From: Erysipelotrichaceae bacterium
GTDB lineage: Bacteria; Bacillota_I; Bacilli_A; Erysipelotrichales; Erysipelotrichaceae
Length of the DNA stretch: 7,329 nt
Assembly (NCBI GenBank): GCA_017418585.1
Contig: JAFONG010000208.1
Coordinates: forward strand, 1 to 7,329
Reading direction: 5' to 3'
A model generated the notes under the pieces. That model ran no database searches. It saw nothing but the letters and a program-made list of their open reading frames with translations, and was not told the DNA's origin. Position 1 is the first letter of the stretch, and every line of letters begins with the position of its first letter. This document shows, piece by piece, positions 1 through 5,200 of this stretch. The translations under genes and the position numbers were made by a program.

Positions 1-602
1 CGCAGTTCCTTCATGAATTCGAAGTCCAGCACATCCGCCGCATCCAGCCGGATACCGTCGATGTCGAATTCCCCGACCCAGAAACGCATCACATCGCAGA
101 TGTAGCCGCGAACTTCCGGATTGCGCTGATTCAGTTTTACCAGCAGGTCGTGCCCTCCCCAGTTGTCGTAGGAAAAGCCGTCGTTGTATTCGTTGTTTCC
201 CCAGAAGTTCACGTTGCAGTACCAGTCCAGATAAGGGGAATTCTCCCGTTTTTCCTTAATGTCTCTGAAAGCGAAGAAGTCGCGGCCGGTATGGTTGAAT
301 ACGCCATCCAGGATGACTCTGATCCCTGCCTCGTGGCAGGCGAAAACGAAATCCTTAAGGTCATCGTTGTCTCCCAGTCTTGCATCCACTTTCCTGTAAT
401 CCGTCGTTTCATAGCCGTGTCCTACCGATTCGAAAAGCGGGCCCAGATACAGTGCGGTAACGCCCAGTTTCTGCATGTGGCCGATCCACGGGTACAGCAT
501 TCGCAGTCTGTGCACCGGTTCGCCGTAATCGTTGTGTTTCGGTGCGCCGGTCAGTCCCAGCGGATAGATGTGATAGAAAACGCTCTGTTCATACCATGCC
601 AT
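1..602 (-). CDS. GH13 alpha-amylase-family glycoside hydrolase, N-terminal 200 codons (3' end outside window)
   Basis: I read this frame directly from the reverse strand; it is open from the ATG at 602-600 to the window edge. The protein begins MAWYEQSVFYHIYPLG, the usual first strand of a GH13 (beta/alpha)8 barrel. Conserved region I is seen as DGVFNH at residues 99-104, and conserved region II as GIRLDAADV at 183-191, where Asp187 is the expected catalytic nucleophile. VKLNQRNPEVR (155-165) matches the usual stretch before region II. The catalytic Glu and the third acidic residue lie beyond the edge. There is no signal peptide, so it should act in the cytoplasm on imported maltodextrins or other alpha-glucosides; substrate cannot be decided among alpha-amylase, cyclomaltodextrinase/neopullulanase and glucosidase. 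The start is supported by GGGAG eight bases upstream. A terminator (674-707) lies between this gene and an upstream structured RNA, suggesting attenuation. Family assignment is firm; specificity is not. Confidence 0.93.
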   Translation of the reverse strand, partial: MAWYEQSVFYHIYPLGLTGAPKHNDYGEPVHRLRMLYPWIGHMQKLGVTALYLGPLFESVGHGYETTDYRKVDARLGDNDDLKDFVFACHEAGIRVILDGVFNHTGRDFFAFRDIKEKRENSPYLDWYCNVNFWGNNEYNDGFSYDNWGGHDLLVKLNQRNPEVRGYICDVMRFWVGEFDIDGIRLDAADVLDFEFMKEL

Positions 603-634
603 ATCGATATCTCCCAAACGATCTTTCTTTCTCC

Positions 635-640
635 ATTATA
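635..640 (-). promoter_or_regulatory. Possible -10 box for the GH13 gene
   Basis: A perfect TATAAT is read on the minus strand about 33 bases before the GH13 start codon, downstream of the terminator at 674-707. No recognisable -35 hexamer or extended -10 TG precedes it, so it may be fortuitous. Whether it works decides whether the GH13 gene depends on readthrough from the leader RNA. Confidence 0.35.
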
Positions 641-673
641 CTGTATCCTATGATACCGGTGCTGTTTCCATTC

Positions 674-707
674 ACAAAAAAACTACCGGTTTACTTCCCC
701 GGTAGTT
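674..707 (-). terminator. Intrinsic terminator between the structured leader RNA and the GH13 gene
   Basis: There is a perfect 9-bp inverted repeat (AACTACCGG at 681-689 and CCGGTAGTT at 699-707) with a 9-base loop. Read on the minus strand it is followed directly by a run of seven T. The plus-strand side is also T-rich but interrupted, so the main direction is minus. The only thing it can terminate on that strand is the transcript covering about 708-1020. Confidence 0.85.
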
Positions 708-923
708 CTCTTTTCTTTTTGCCTTCTGGCTGGGTTTTCAATAACCCGTAATTGTACACGTTTTTGTGTAGGTTCTTATTCGTATTTAATTGTAAATTTA
801 GGATGTCCGGGTCATGCCGGACAGTACATCACCTGAGTTATTTCCTTTTTTCTCTTAAAAGGAATTCGCCATTGATCAGCCGATTACACCTCATCGCCTG
901 CTGATCATCAGGTCGATGAGGGA

Positions 924-953
924 TTAATGAATTTCTTTCAGAATCTCCTTCAT
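924..953 (-). CDS. 9-codon leader-peptide-like ORF (MKEILKEIH)
   Basis: The frame reads ATG to TAA in ten codons, giving MKEILKEIH. It has the strongest ribosome binding site in the window, AGGAGG at 961-966, seven bases before the ATG. The whole ORF lies inside a hairpin: the start codon sits in the bulged 5' arm (949-962) and the stop codon in the 3' arm (921-931), so a translating ribosome would melt the hairpin and overlap the next stem (889-921). This layout is typical of leader peptides in attenuators. There are two Ile and one Leu codons and no run of a single amino acid, so no amino-acid-sensing role is evident. The peptide could also simply be a chance frame behind a good Shine-Dalgarno sequence. 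Confidence 0.45.
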   Translation of the reverse strand: MKEILKEIH

Positions 954-1026
954 AATTAATCCTCCTAATTTACCTATCCGGCACCCACCGGATCTTACGA
1001 TTATTTTCTCTTCTCTTTACACTTTC

Positions 1027-1035
1027 ATCATAACA
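1027..1035 (-). promoter_or_regulatory. Extended -10 promoter for the candidate leader RNA
   Basis: Read on the minus strand this is TGTTATGAT: an extended -10 TG, one base, then TATGAT (five of six consensus). The -35 region is only T-rich. It would start a transcript near 1019-1020, just before the first hairpin (976-993). Confidence 0.4.
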
Positions 1036-1080
1036 ATAATTCCGAAAAAGAAAAGTCTGTTTTTTTGGATTTTTTTATGA

Positions 1081-1089
1081 GATAATAAT
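1081..1089 (+). promoter_or_regulatory. Possible -10 region ahead of the 1100-1124 terminator
   Basis: GATAATAAT offers GATAAT or AATAAT as a -10 box in a very T-rich stretch, with no convincing -35. If used, transcription would start only a few bases before the terminator hairpin, which would make the hairpin part of the leader of the glycosyltransferase gene. Confidence 0.25.
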
Positions 1090-1099
1090 CGTGTTGGGG

Positions 1100-1124
1100 C
1101 AATCCGTAAAACGGATTGTTTTTT
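1100..1124 (+). terminator. Plus-strand intrinsic terminator upstream of the glycosyltransferase gene
   Basis: CAATCCG (1100-1106) pairs with CGGATTG (1112-1118) around a short A-rich loop and is followed by TTTTTT (1119-1124). Read on the minus strand it lacks a U-tract, so it acts on plus-strand transcription. No plus-strand gene precedes it in the window. It may be an attenuator in the 5' leader of the gene at 1180, or the end of an unannotated plus-strand RNA. Confidence 0.75.
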
Positions 1125-1166
1125 ATTTGTTTCTTCTTAAGTTTCGCCAATCTTCCGTTTATGGAT

Positions 1167-1172
1167 TAGAAT
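1167..1172 (+). promoter_or_regulatory. Possible -10 box placed for leaderless transcription of the glycosyltransferase
   Basis: TAGAAT lies seven bases before the ATG at 1180, so a transcript from it would begin at or next to the start codon. The -35 is weak. The gene lacks a Shine-Dalgarno sequence, which makes this position more interesting than the hexamer alone. Confidence 0.3.
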
Positions 1173-1179
1173 ATAGAAT

Positions 1180-2253
1180 ATGAAAAAGGTGCTGATCCTG
1201 ACATCGGTAAAGACCGGCTTCGGTCACCGCGCTTCGGCGAACGCAATCGAGAAGAAACTGAAAGACAGAGGCTATGAAACCAGACAGCTGGACGTCTTTC
1301 CGCTGATGGGAAAGATGGGAATGCTGATGGAGAATTCCTACATTCCTTTGACGACCAAGGCGCCGCACATCTATTTTCTGTGCCAGAGGATCTCCGAGTA
1401 CTTCCCGCTGTTCATCCATGCGCAGATGTACTTCCGGATCCGCAAGAACCTGCTGCGGGAGATCGAGACATTCAGGCCGGATCTCATCCTGTCCGTCCAT
1501 TGCATGTTCACCAGGGCGATATCCTATCTGATCAGGAAAGAGAAGCTGGGCATTCCTTTCTACATCGGCGTAGTCGACCTGATGTATCCGCCGAAAGTCT
1601 GGGAAGACAAGGAAGCCGATGCAACCTTTGTTCCGACGGACGAGATCTATGAAGACTATCTGAAGAAAGGCTTTTCGAAAGACAGGGTCATGGTCTCCGG
1701 CTTTCCGATCCGGGACGACATCATCGCCAGAGATGAACCTGTCCGCGATCATATGCATCTGCTGATGATCAATCCTTCGACCGATCTGAAGAAAAACATC
1801 CGTTTTGTCCTGAAAGCCTCGAAGGCGGAAAACGTCAGCATCGATTTTGTCTGCGGGCTGGACGAAAGGCTATACGAAGCGCTGAAACAGCTGCAGGAAA
1901 AGGGAAAGATCAAAGACAACGTCAGGATCCACAACTTCGTTTCCAACGTCAACGAGCTTCTGTATGAAAGCGACGTCGTTCTGGCCAAGGCCGGTCCCAA
2001 CATCATTACCGAAGCTCTGTATTCGGCGACTCCGATCGTCATCACCGGACATATCAAGGGGCAGGAAAACTATAACTACCGCTATGTCACGGAACATGGC
2101 TTCGGGGTGAAATGCGAGAATCCCGACAGGATCAGAAAGGTGCTTAAGAATCTGGCCGACGGCGATCTGGAGAAGTACCGTCAGATCATCATCGCCCACA
2201 AGATCAAGAACGGCGCCGATTTTATCGCCGCCTATATCGATACGCATATCTGA
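1180..2253 (+). CDS. MGDG-synthase/UgtP-like diacylglycerol glycosyltransferase (GT28)
   Basis: This 357-residue protein has the two-domain GT28 layout of MGDG-synthase-like enzymes, which transfer a hexose from a UDP-sugar to diacylglycerol (or a related lipid) at the inner face of the membrane. The N-terminal domain opens with VLILTSVKTGFGHRASANAI (4-23), the glycine-rich lipid-acceptor loop of the family. DLMYPPKVW (133-141), VPTDEIY (151-157) and VSGFPIR (172-178) are the usual end of that domain. The C-terminal nucleotide-sugar domain has LAKAGPNIITEAL (268-280) and GQENYNY (294-300). It is slightly shorter than UgtP. There is no signal peptide or clear membrane segment, fitting a monotopic enzyme. 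No Shine-Dalgarno sequence precedes the ATG. Likely products are glycolipids used in the membrane or as lipoteichoic-acid anchors; sugar, linkage and processivity cannot be read from sequence. It stands alone between terminators. Confidence 0.88.
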   Translation: MKKVLILTSVKTGFGHRASANAIEKKLKDRGYETRQLDVFPLMGKMGMLMENSYIPLTTKAPHIYFLCQRISEYFPLFIHAQMYFRIRKNLLREIETFRPDLILSVHCMFTRAISYLIRKEKLGIPFYIGVVDLMYPPKVWEDKEADATFVPTDEIYEDYLKKGFSKDRVMVSGFPIRDDIIARDEPVRDHMHLLMINPSTDLKKNIRFVLKASKAENVSIDFVCGLDERLYEALKQLQEKGKIKDNVRIHNFVSNVNELLYESDVVLAKAGPNIITEALYSATPIVITGHIKGQENYNYRYVTEHGFGVKCENPDRIRKVLKNLADGDLEKYRQIIIAHKIKNGADFIAAYIDTHI

Positions 2254-2278
2254 AAACCGGGCAAGCCCGGTTTTTTTT
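2253..2278 (+). terminator. Terminator of the glycosyltransferase gene, shared with the convergent lipoprotein gene
   Basis: AAAACCGGG (2253-2261) pairs with CCCGGTTTT (2266-2274) around CAAG, with eight T to 2278. The first stem base is the last base of the TGA stop codon. On the minus strand only four T follow the hairpin, so it is stronger for the plus strand but probably also ends the convergent gene at 2289. Confidence 0.9.
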
Positions 2279-2288
2279 CTTTTATGAT

Positions 2289-3410
2289 TTAATCCCGTTT
2301 CCCGTACAGGACATCCCTGATCCACAGGTCTCTATAGGATGTGTATTCTCCCTCGCTGTCCACATATCCGGTATAGCCGTTGAGATAGTACTTCAGTTCT
2401 TTTCCCCGGTAATAGAAATAGGTCCCGTAATCGTCTTCATGGAGAAGATCCTTAGGGATGTTGAAACAGACGACCTGTCCCTTTATGTCTGTCAGCTTCG
2501 GATCGCGGATACTACCGATGTCTTCGCCGGAATAGACGGTAGGATGGGCTCTGAAGCAGCGGTTTCCTTCATCATATCCCCAGTTTGTTTCTGCATTGAA
2601 CTCTCCCTGTGCTGTGAAGCTTTCCCCGCCTTCCTTCACGACTGTGCAGGTGTATTCTCCCTGCATGCCCGTATAAGGGAAGTATCCCGGTTCCATCAGC
2701 AGCAGGACATAGTTCTGCAGGTGTTCCTGATACTCGTGGTTCTCGTTGTACATTCCCATTCCGGTCGTAAGCTCCAGATATTTCTGATAGTTCTGTCTGT
2801 TCAGATCGACGGTCTTTAGATAGCTTAAGAGCTCCTCTTCGTCCTTGACGCTTCCTTCCAGTTTCTCCGCCTTTTTTCTTTCATAGTCCGGGTCGGTGTA
2901 GCGATCATAGAGCAGAGAACTCTCTTTGGCAAAGGAATACGCCTTTGATTCCACGGCAGAAAAGGCCTTGAAGCCATCGTCCGGCATGTATTCTGAGGAA
3001 GCGCTGTGCATCCCGTCCTGCAGCATGAAAACAACGCTGCATATCTCGCCGTCGATCGGATATCCCTCTTCTTCCTCCCAGCGGTCCATGCGGTACTGTA
3101 TGATCGTTTCCAGGACCTGCTCATAGGCGTCCGCAGGGATCAGATAGCCCCATACGTGTTCTTCGTCGGTTCCACCCTCCCGGCAGATCTCCAGCAGCAG
3201 GTGTTCTTCATCACGGGTAAAGATGCATATCCTTTCAAAAGGCATCTCCATCGGTGTTCCGGTGATGCGGCTGTAGTACTGGAACAGCATCGTATTCTCC
3301 GCACTATAGTCGATGAACTCCTTCGTATTGTTCATGGGTTCCTCCTGTTCTTTACGGCATCCGCACAGCACGCATGCGATGATGAATAACGGTATGATCA
3401 GTTTCTTCAT
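2289..3410 (-). CDS. Orphan lipoprotein, 373 aa
   Basis: The protein starts MKKLIIPLFIIACVLCGC: two lysines, a hydrophobic core and a lipobox LCGC, with Cys18 as the expected lipidated residue. It should be anchored to the outer face of the membrane. The mature part is acidic and aromatic-rich with no motif I recognise. A first block (about 30-165) looks alpha/beta, a charged linker follows (about 170-195, KKAEKLEGSVKDEEE), and then YLKTVDLNRQNYQKYLEL (197-214) opens a second block. This second block carries GEYTCTVV (251-258), GEFNAETNWGY (269-279), TYFYYRGK (330-337) and a Tyr-rich C terminus, probably a beta-rich domain. The only in-frame start is the ATG at 3410, because a stop lies a few codons upstream; a weak AGGA precedes it. 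It is flanked by terminators and convergent with the glycosyltransferase. Function unknown; a substrate-binding, adhesion or envelope-stress role is possible but not shown. Confidence 0.88.
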   Translation of the reverse strand: MKKLIIPLFIIACVLCGCRKEQEEPMNNTKEFIDYSAENTMLFQYYSRITGTPMEMPFERICIFTRDEEHLLLEICREGGTDEEHVWGYLIPADAYEQVLETIIQYRMDRWEEEEGYPIDGEICSVVFMLQDGMHSASSEYMPDDGFKAFSAVESKAYSFAKESSLLYDRYTDPDYERKKAEKLEGSVKDEEELLSYLKTVDLNRQNYQKYLELTTGMGMYNENHEYQEHLQNYVLLLMEPGYFPYTGMQGEYTCTVVKEGGESFTAQGEFNAETNWGYDEGNRCFRAHPTVYSGEDIGSIRDPKLTDIKGQVVCFNIPKDLLHEDDYGTYFYYRGKELKYYLNGYTGYVDSEGEYTSYRDLWIRDVLYGKRD

Positions 3411-3454
3411 GGCGTTTTTTCCTGTTTCTTTTCATTTCCATTTTACTATTTCTA

Positions 3455-3488
3455 AGGAAAACGGCAGAAGAAAAGAGGCTTTCTGCCG
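3455..3488 (-). terminator. Hairpin after the 151-aa orphan gene
   Basis: CGGCAGAA (3462-3469) and TTCTGCCG (3481-3488) form an 8-bp stem with an 11-base loop. On the minus strand it is followed by TTTTCC, a short U-tract. It lies between the orphan gene at 3533 and the lipoprotein gene, so it probably terminates the former. The plus-strand side is also fairly T-rich. Confidence 0.65.
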
Positions 3489-3532
3489 CGTTTTCTTTCT
3501 CGTGATACGGGACAGCCGGGAACAATCCGCAG

Positions 3533-3988
3533 TCAGTCGATACCGAGTATCTCCCACTTGTACATGTATTCAAAACCTTTTCTGATCTGCCTTTTCAGAT
3601 AATCGTAATTCAGAAAGAAACCTTCTTCGATCTTCGGCGCTTTGACATAGATCACGTTATTACGACGGGACAGGATCCAGGGATACTCGATATAGGAAGG
3701 CTCGTCGGACCATGTGAATTCTTCTGTCTGTTCCGCATCCAGAGTCATGACTGTTAAGACGAAACTCTTTACCGTAGGGCCGATATAGCTGACGCGGTAG
3801 TTTCTTTCGATGTTTTCATCCAGGATAATCCTAACATATTCCCAGCCCGATCCGATATCGTCGATGATGAAGTCAAAAGAATGGTCGATCAAACGCCTCC
3901 TTGTTTCTGCATCTGCACTGTTGAATTCGCTCCATTTCCTGCCGATATCATTCAGGATCTGTTCCTCGCTGTTCGTTTTTGTATCCAT
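3533..3988 (-). CDS. Orphan small acidic protein, 151 aa
   Basis: I do not recognise this protein. It has an N-terminal helical stretch (about 1-40, with ADAETRRRLIDHSFDF at 26-40). A probably beta-rich middle follows, with GWEYVRIIL (48-56), YRVSYIG (64-70) and KSFVLTVMTL (74-83). It then has a Trp/Tyr/Pro-rich turn region (93-104), NVIYVKAP (111-118) and a C-terminal basic helix (129-144). There is no signal peptide, transmembrane segment or cysteine, so it should be cytosolic. The size and mix resemble many single-domain accessory or immunity-like proteins, but no toxin gene is adjacent, so that is only an impression. The start has AAGAGG six bases upstream. A possible -10 (4009-4014) puts the start of transcription about 13 bases before the ATG. 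The octamer CGGCAGAA occurs as hairpins on both sides of the gene. Confidence 0.82.
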   Translation of the reverse strand: MDTKTNSEEQILNDIGRKWSEFNSADAETRRRLIDHSFDFIIDDIGSGWEYVRIILDENIERNYRVSYIGPTVKSFVLTVMTLDAEQTEEFTWSDEPSYIEYPWILSRRNNVIYVKAPKIEEGFFLNYDYLKRQIRKGFEYMYKWEILGID

Positions 3989-4008
3989 ATGTAACCTCTT
4001 ATAATCAT

Positions 4009-4014
4009 ATTATC
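4009..4014 (-). promoter_or_regulatory. Possible -10 box of the 151-aa orphan gene
   Basis: The minus strand reads GATAAT here, giving a start near 4001 and a very short leader holding the AAGAGG ribosome binding site. No good -35 hexamer is present. The place where it should be is occupied by an inverted repeat (4032-4059), which might be an operator. Confidence 0.4.
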
Positions 4015-4031
4015 GCAGAATGCGGAAGAAG

Positions 4032-4059
4032 TCTGCCGTTCTCTCTCATGTGCGGCAGA
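4032..4059. repeat. Inverted repeat TCTGCCG/CGGCAGA upstream of the orphan gene
   Basis: TCTGCCG (4032-4038) and CGGCAGA (4053-4059) are perfect inverted copies 14 bases apart. The repeat lies just downstream of the terminator of the 4111 gene and in the -31 to -58 region relative to the proposed start of the 151-aa orphan gene. It lacks a following T-run on the minus strand. It could be a binding site or a leftover of terminator structure. Confidence 0.45.
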
Positions 4060-4082
4060 AAAGAAAAGCGGAACCTTCCGCT
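4058..4082 (-). terminator. Terminator of the NAD(P)-binding protein gene
   Basis: AGCGGAAGGTTCCGCT on the minus strand (4082 to 4067) is a compact hairpin followed by TTTCTTTT. It lies about 30 bases after the stop codon at 4111, in the right place and direction. Confidence 0.75.
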
Positions 4083-4110
4083 TCTCTATGTTATGTTTTT
4101 TTGGATTGAT

Positions 4111-5058
4111 TTAATCGTCCTTGGAGTGACGGTCGCCGATCTGGAAGTTCTCCTGATCCGCAAACATCTCTCTGACCGTAATAGGCTTGTCTCCGGTAAG
4201 CTTTTCGAAGTCGTCCGTACAAAGATCCATCTTTCCTTCTCTGATCGCCTGGGCGAACGTAACCATGCCGTCGGATGAGAACGGCGCTTCACTTCCTTCC
4301 AGGAAGACGCCGTCCGTGGTTCTAGGAACGCCCATCGCATCGAAGATCTGGTAGTTCTCTTCATCGGTAACGAACTTGTATCCGACATTGTTTCCGGTCT
4401 CTTCGTTGCCGATCTGGCAGAACGTGGAAATGGTCATTCTCTCGGCTCCGTTGATGTTGAGAGTCGCATGATCGTACTGCGGTTCGAAGGCTCTGTGCAG
4501 CGCATACGCTACGGCCTTGGCACAGTCTTTCCTCGAGATGTAGGCCATCAGTCCGTCGCCCTGGGAATTGGTCAGAGGACCGCCCATCTTGACATAGGTG
4601 AAGTAGTTGGTGATCATCGCTTCGGCGTATTGGGAATTCCTGAGGAATATGTAGTCCAGTCCCTGCTCGGCGATGTATCTTTCGGTATAGATGTGGTCCT
4701 TCTTTTCGACTGAAGGGTTCGTCTCGTCACCCGCGTTTACCAGTGAAGTGTAGATGATCTTTTTGACTCCCGCTTCCTTGGCCGCATCGACGCAGTTCTT
4801 GTGCGCTCTTTGCCTTTTCGGACCTACAAACGGCATGGATATCAGTGCCAGTGCATCCGCTCCCTTGAAAGCTTCTACAAGTCCTTCCGCCGTGTTGAAG
4901 TTGGTGACATGGGTCTCAATGCCCATGTCGGCATATTTCTTCAGTGAATCGGGATTGTATCCGCAGTAAATGAGATTTTCCTTCGGTTCCAGATCCAGAA
5001 GATAGTCTGCGGCCATGCCGCCGAGATTGCCGTCTACGCCAGTCAATAACAGTTTCAT
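4111..5058 (-). CDS. NmrA/QorB-like NAD(P)-binding protein (atypical SDR)
   Basis: This 315-residue protein is an atypical short-chain dehydrogenase/reductase of the NmrA/QorB type. The N-terminal Rossmann motif is GVDGNLG (7-13), a GxxGxxG pattern with Asp in place of the more usual Thr. Strand-end ALALISMP (69-76), IIYTSLVNAG (101-110) and FLRNSQYAEAM (138-148) match the positions of the family's ligand-site segments. SRKDCAKAVAYAL (175-187) corresponds to the R-x-D-x-A helix found after the cofactor site. The second half (about 198-300) fits the small C-terminal substrate domain and ends in FEKLTGDKPITVREMF (284-299), again typical. The protein should be cytosolic and bind NADP(H). Members include quinone reductases, epimerase-like enzymes and redox-sensing proteins without catalysis, so activity is open. 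AGGAAGGA lies eight bases before the ATG. The gene is single, with its own terminator, and is divergent from the gene at 5201. Confidence 0.88.
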   Translation of the reverse strand: MKLLLTGVDGNLGGMAADYLLDLEPKENLIYCGYNPDSLKKYADMGIETHVTNFNTAEGLVEAFKGADALALISMPFVGPKRQRAHKNCVDAAKEAGVKKIIYTSLVNAGDETNPSVEKKDHIYTERYIAEQGLDYIFLRNSQYAEAMITNYFTYVKMGGPLTNSQGDGLMAYISRKDCAKAVAYALHRAFEPQYDHATLNINGAERMTISTFCQIGNEETGNNVGYKFVTDEENYQIFDAMGVPRTTDGVFLEGSEAPFSSDGMVTFAQAIREGKMDLCTDDFEKLTGDKPITVREMFADQENFQIGDRHSKDD

Positions 5059-5083
5059 ATGATATGTCCTTCCTTCTGATTCT

Positions 5084-5089
5084 ATTATA
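5084..5089 (-). promoter_or_regulatory. -10 box of the NAD(P)-binding protein gene
   Basis: A perfect TATAAT is read on the minus strand 25 bases before the ATG at 5058. The -35 region has only a poor match (TTTCCT at about 18 bases). The spacing to the ribosome binding site fits a short leader. Confidence 0.5.
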
Positions 5090-5165
5090 TATGACGGAGA
5101 GGATTTTAGGAAAGACCACGATCATGCCGCTGCGGACATCATTATATATACTGTTTACCGCCTTG

Positions 5166-5174
5166 TGTTATAAT
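5166..5174 (+). promoter_or_regulatory. Extended -10 promoter of the lysine-rich orphan gene
   Basis: TGTTATAAT is a perfect extended -10 element (TG, one base, TATAAT), 26 bases before the ATG at 5201. The -35 position is AT-rich but not consensus, as is usual for extended -10 promoters. The 142-base divergent region also serves the gene at 5058; the two start sites are about 100 bases apart. Confidence 0.7.
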
Positions 5175-5200
5175 TTTGCTTACAAGGAGAAACAAATAAT

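Larger units (their letters stand above)
672..1020 (-). ncRNA. Candidate structured leader RNA / small RNA with nested mini-ORF
   Basis: The stretch between the GH13 and glycosyltransferase genes has no long ORF but is dense in inverted repeats. They are ATCCGG/CCGGAT (976-981 with 988-993), an 11-bp arm with a 3-base bulge (949-962 with 921-931), CCTCATCG/CGATGAGG (889-896 with 914-921), TGTCCGG/CCGGACA (804-810 with 817-823), GGGTT/AACCC (732-736 with 743-747) and the terminator at 674-707. The minus strand is favoured because it carries an AGGAGG ribosome binding site with a 9-codon ORF, a U-tailed terminator at the far end and an extended -10 box upstream (1027-1035). The expected transcript is about 345 nt. 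I could not match it to tmRNA, 6S, RNase P, SRP, T-box or the common riboswitch cores I know. It could be an attenuating leader for the GH13 gene or an independent small RNA. Confidence 0.5.

Noticed and set aside
150..653. Plus-strand 167-codon open frame over the GH13 gene
   Set aside because: It is opposite to a frame with clear GH13 motifs (DGVFNH, RLDAA), has no ribosome binding site and looks like low-complexity shadow protein.
672..1020. Identification of the structured region as tmRNA, 6S RNA, RNase P RNA, T-box or a common riboswitch
   Set aside because: I looked for the tmRNA tag and GG(A/T)TTCGA end, the T-box GGUGG-type antiterminator, and the TPP, SAM, FMN, cobalamin and ydaO cores, and found none. 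The ACCTGATGATCAG stretch near 900-913 only superficially recalls the TPP core.
1159..1758. Minus-strand 199-codon open frame over the glycosyltransferase gene
   Set aside because: It is antisense to a convincing GT28 protein, its own translation resembles no family, and no ribosome binding site supports it.
3006..3389. Plus-strand 127-codon open frame over the lipoprotein gene
   Set aside because: It is a shadow of the minus-strand lipoprotein, which has a signal peptide and lipobox.
3533..3988. Calling the 151-aa protein an immunity protein of a toxin system
   Set aside because: There is no adjacent toxin, and no immunity-family motif that I can name; only size and composition are suggestive.
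5059..5200. Repeated ATTATATAT stretches in the divergent region as an operator
   Set aside because: They are simple AT-rich promoter sequence with no dyad symmetry or fixed spacing beyond the -10 boxes.
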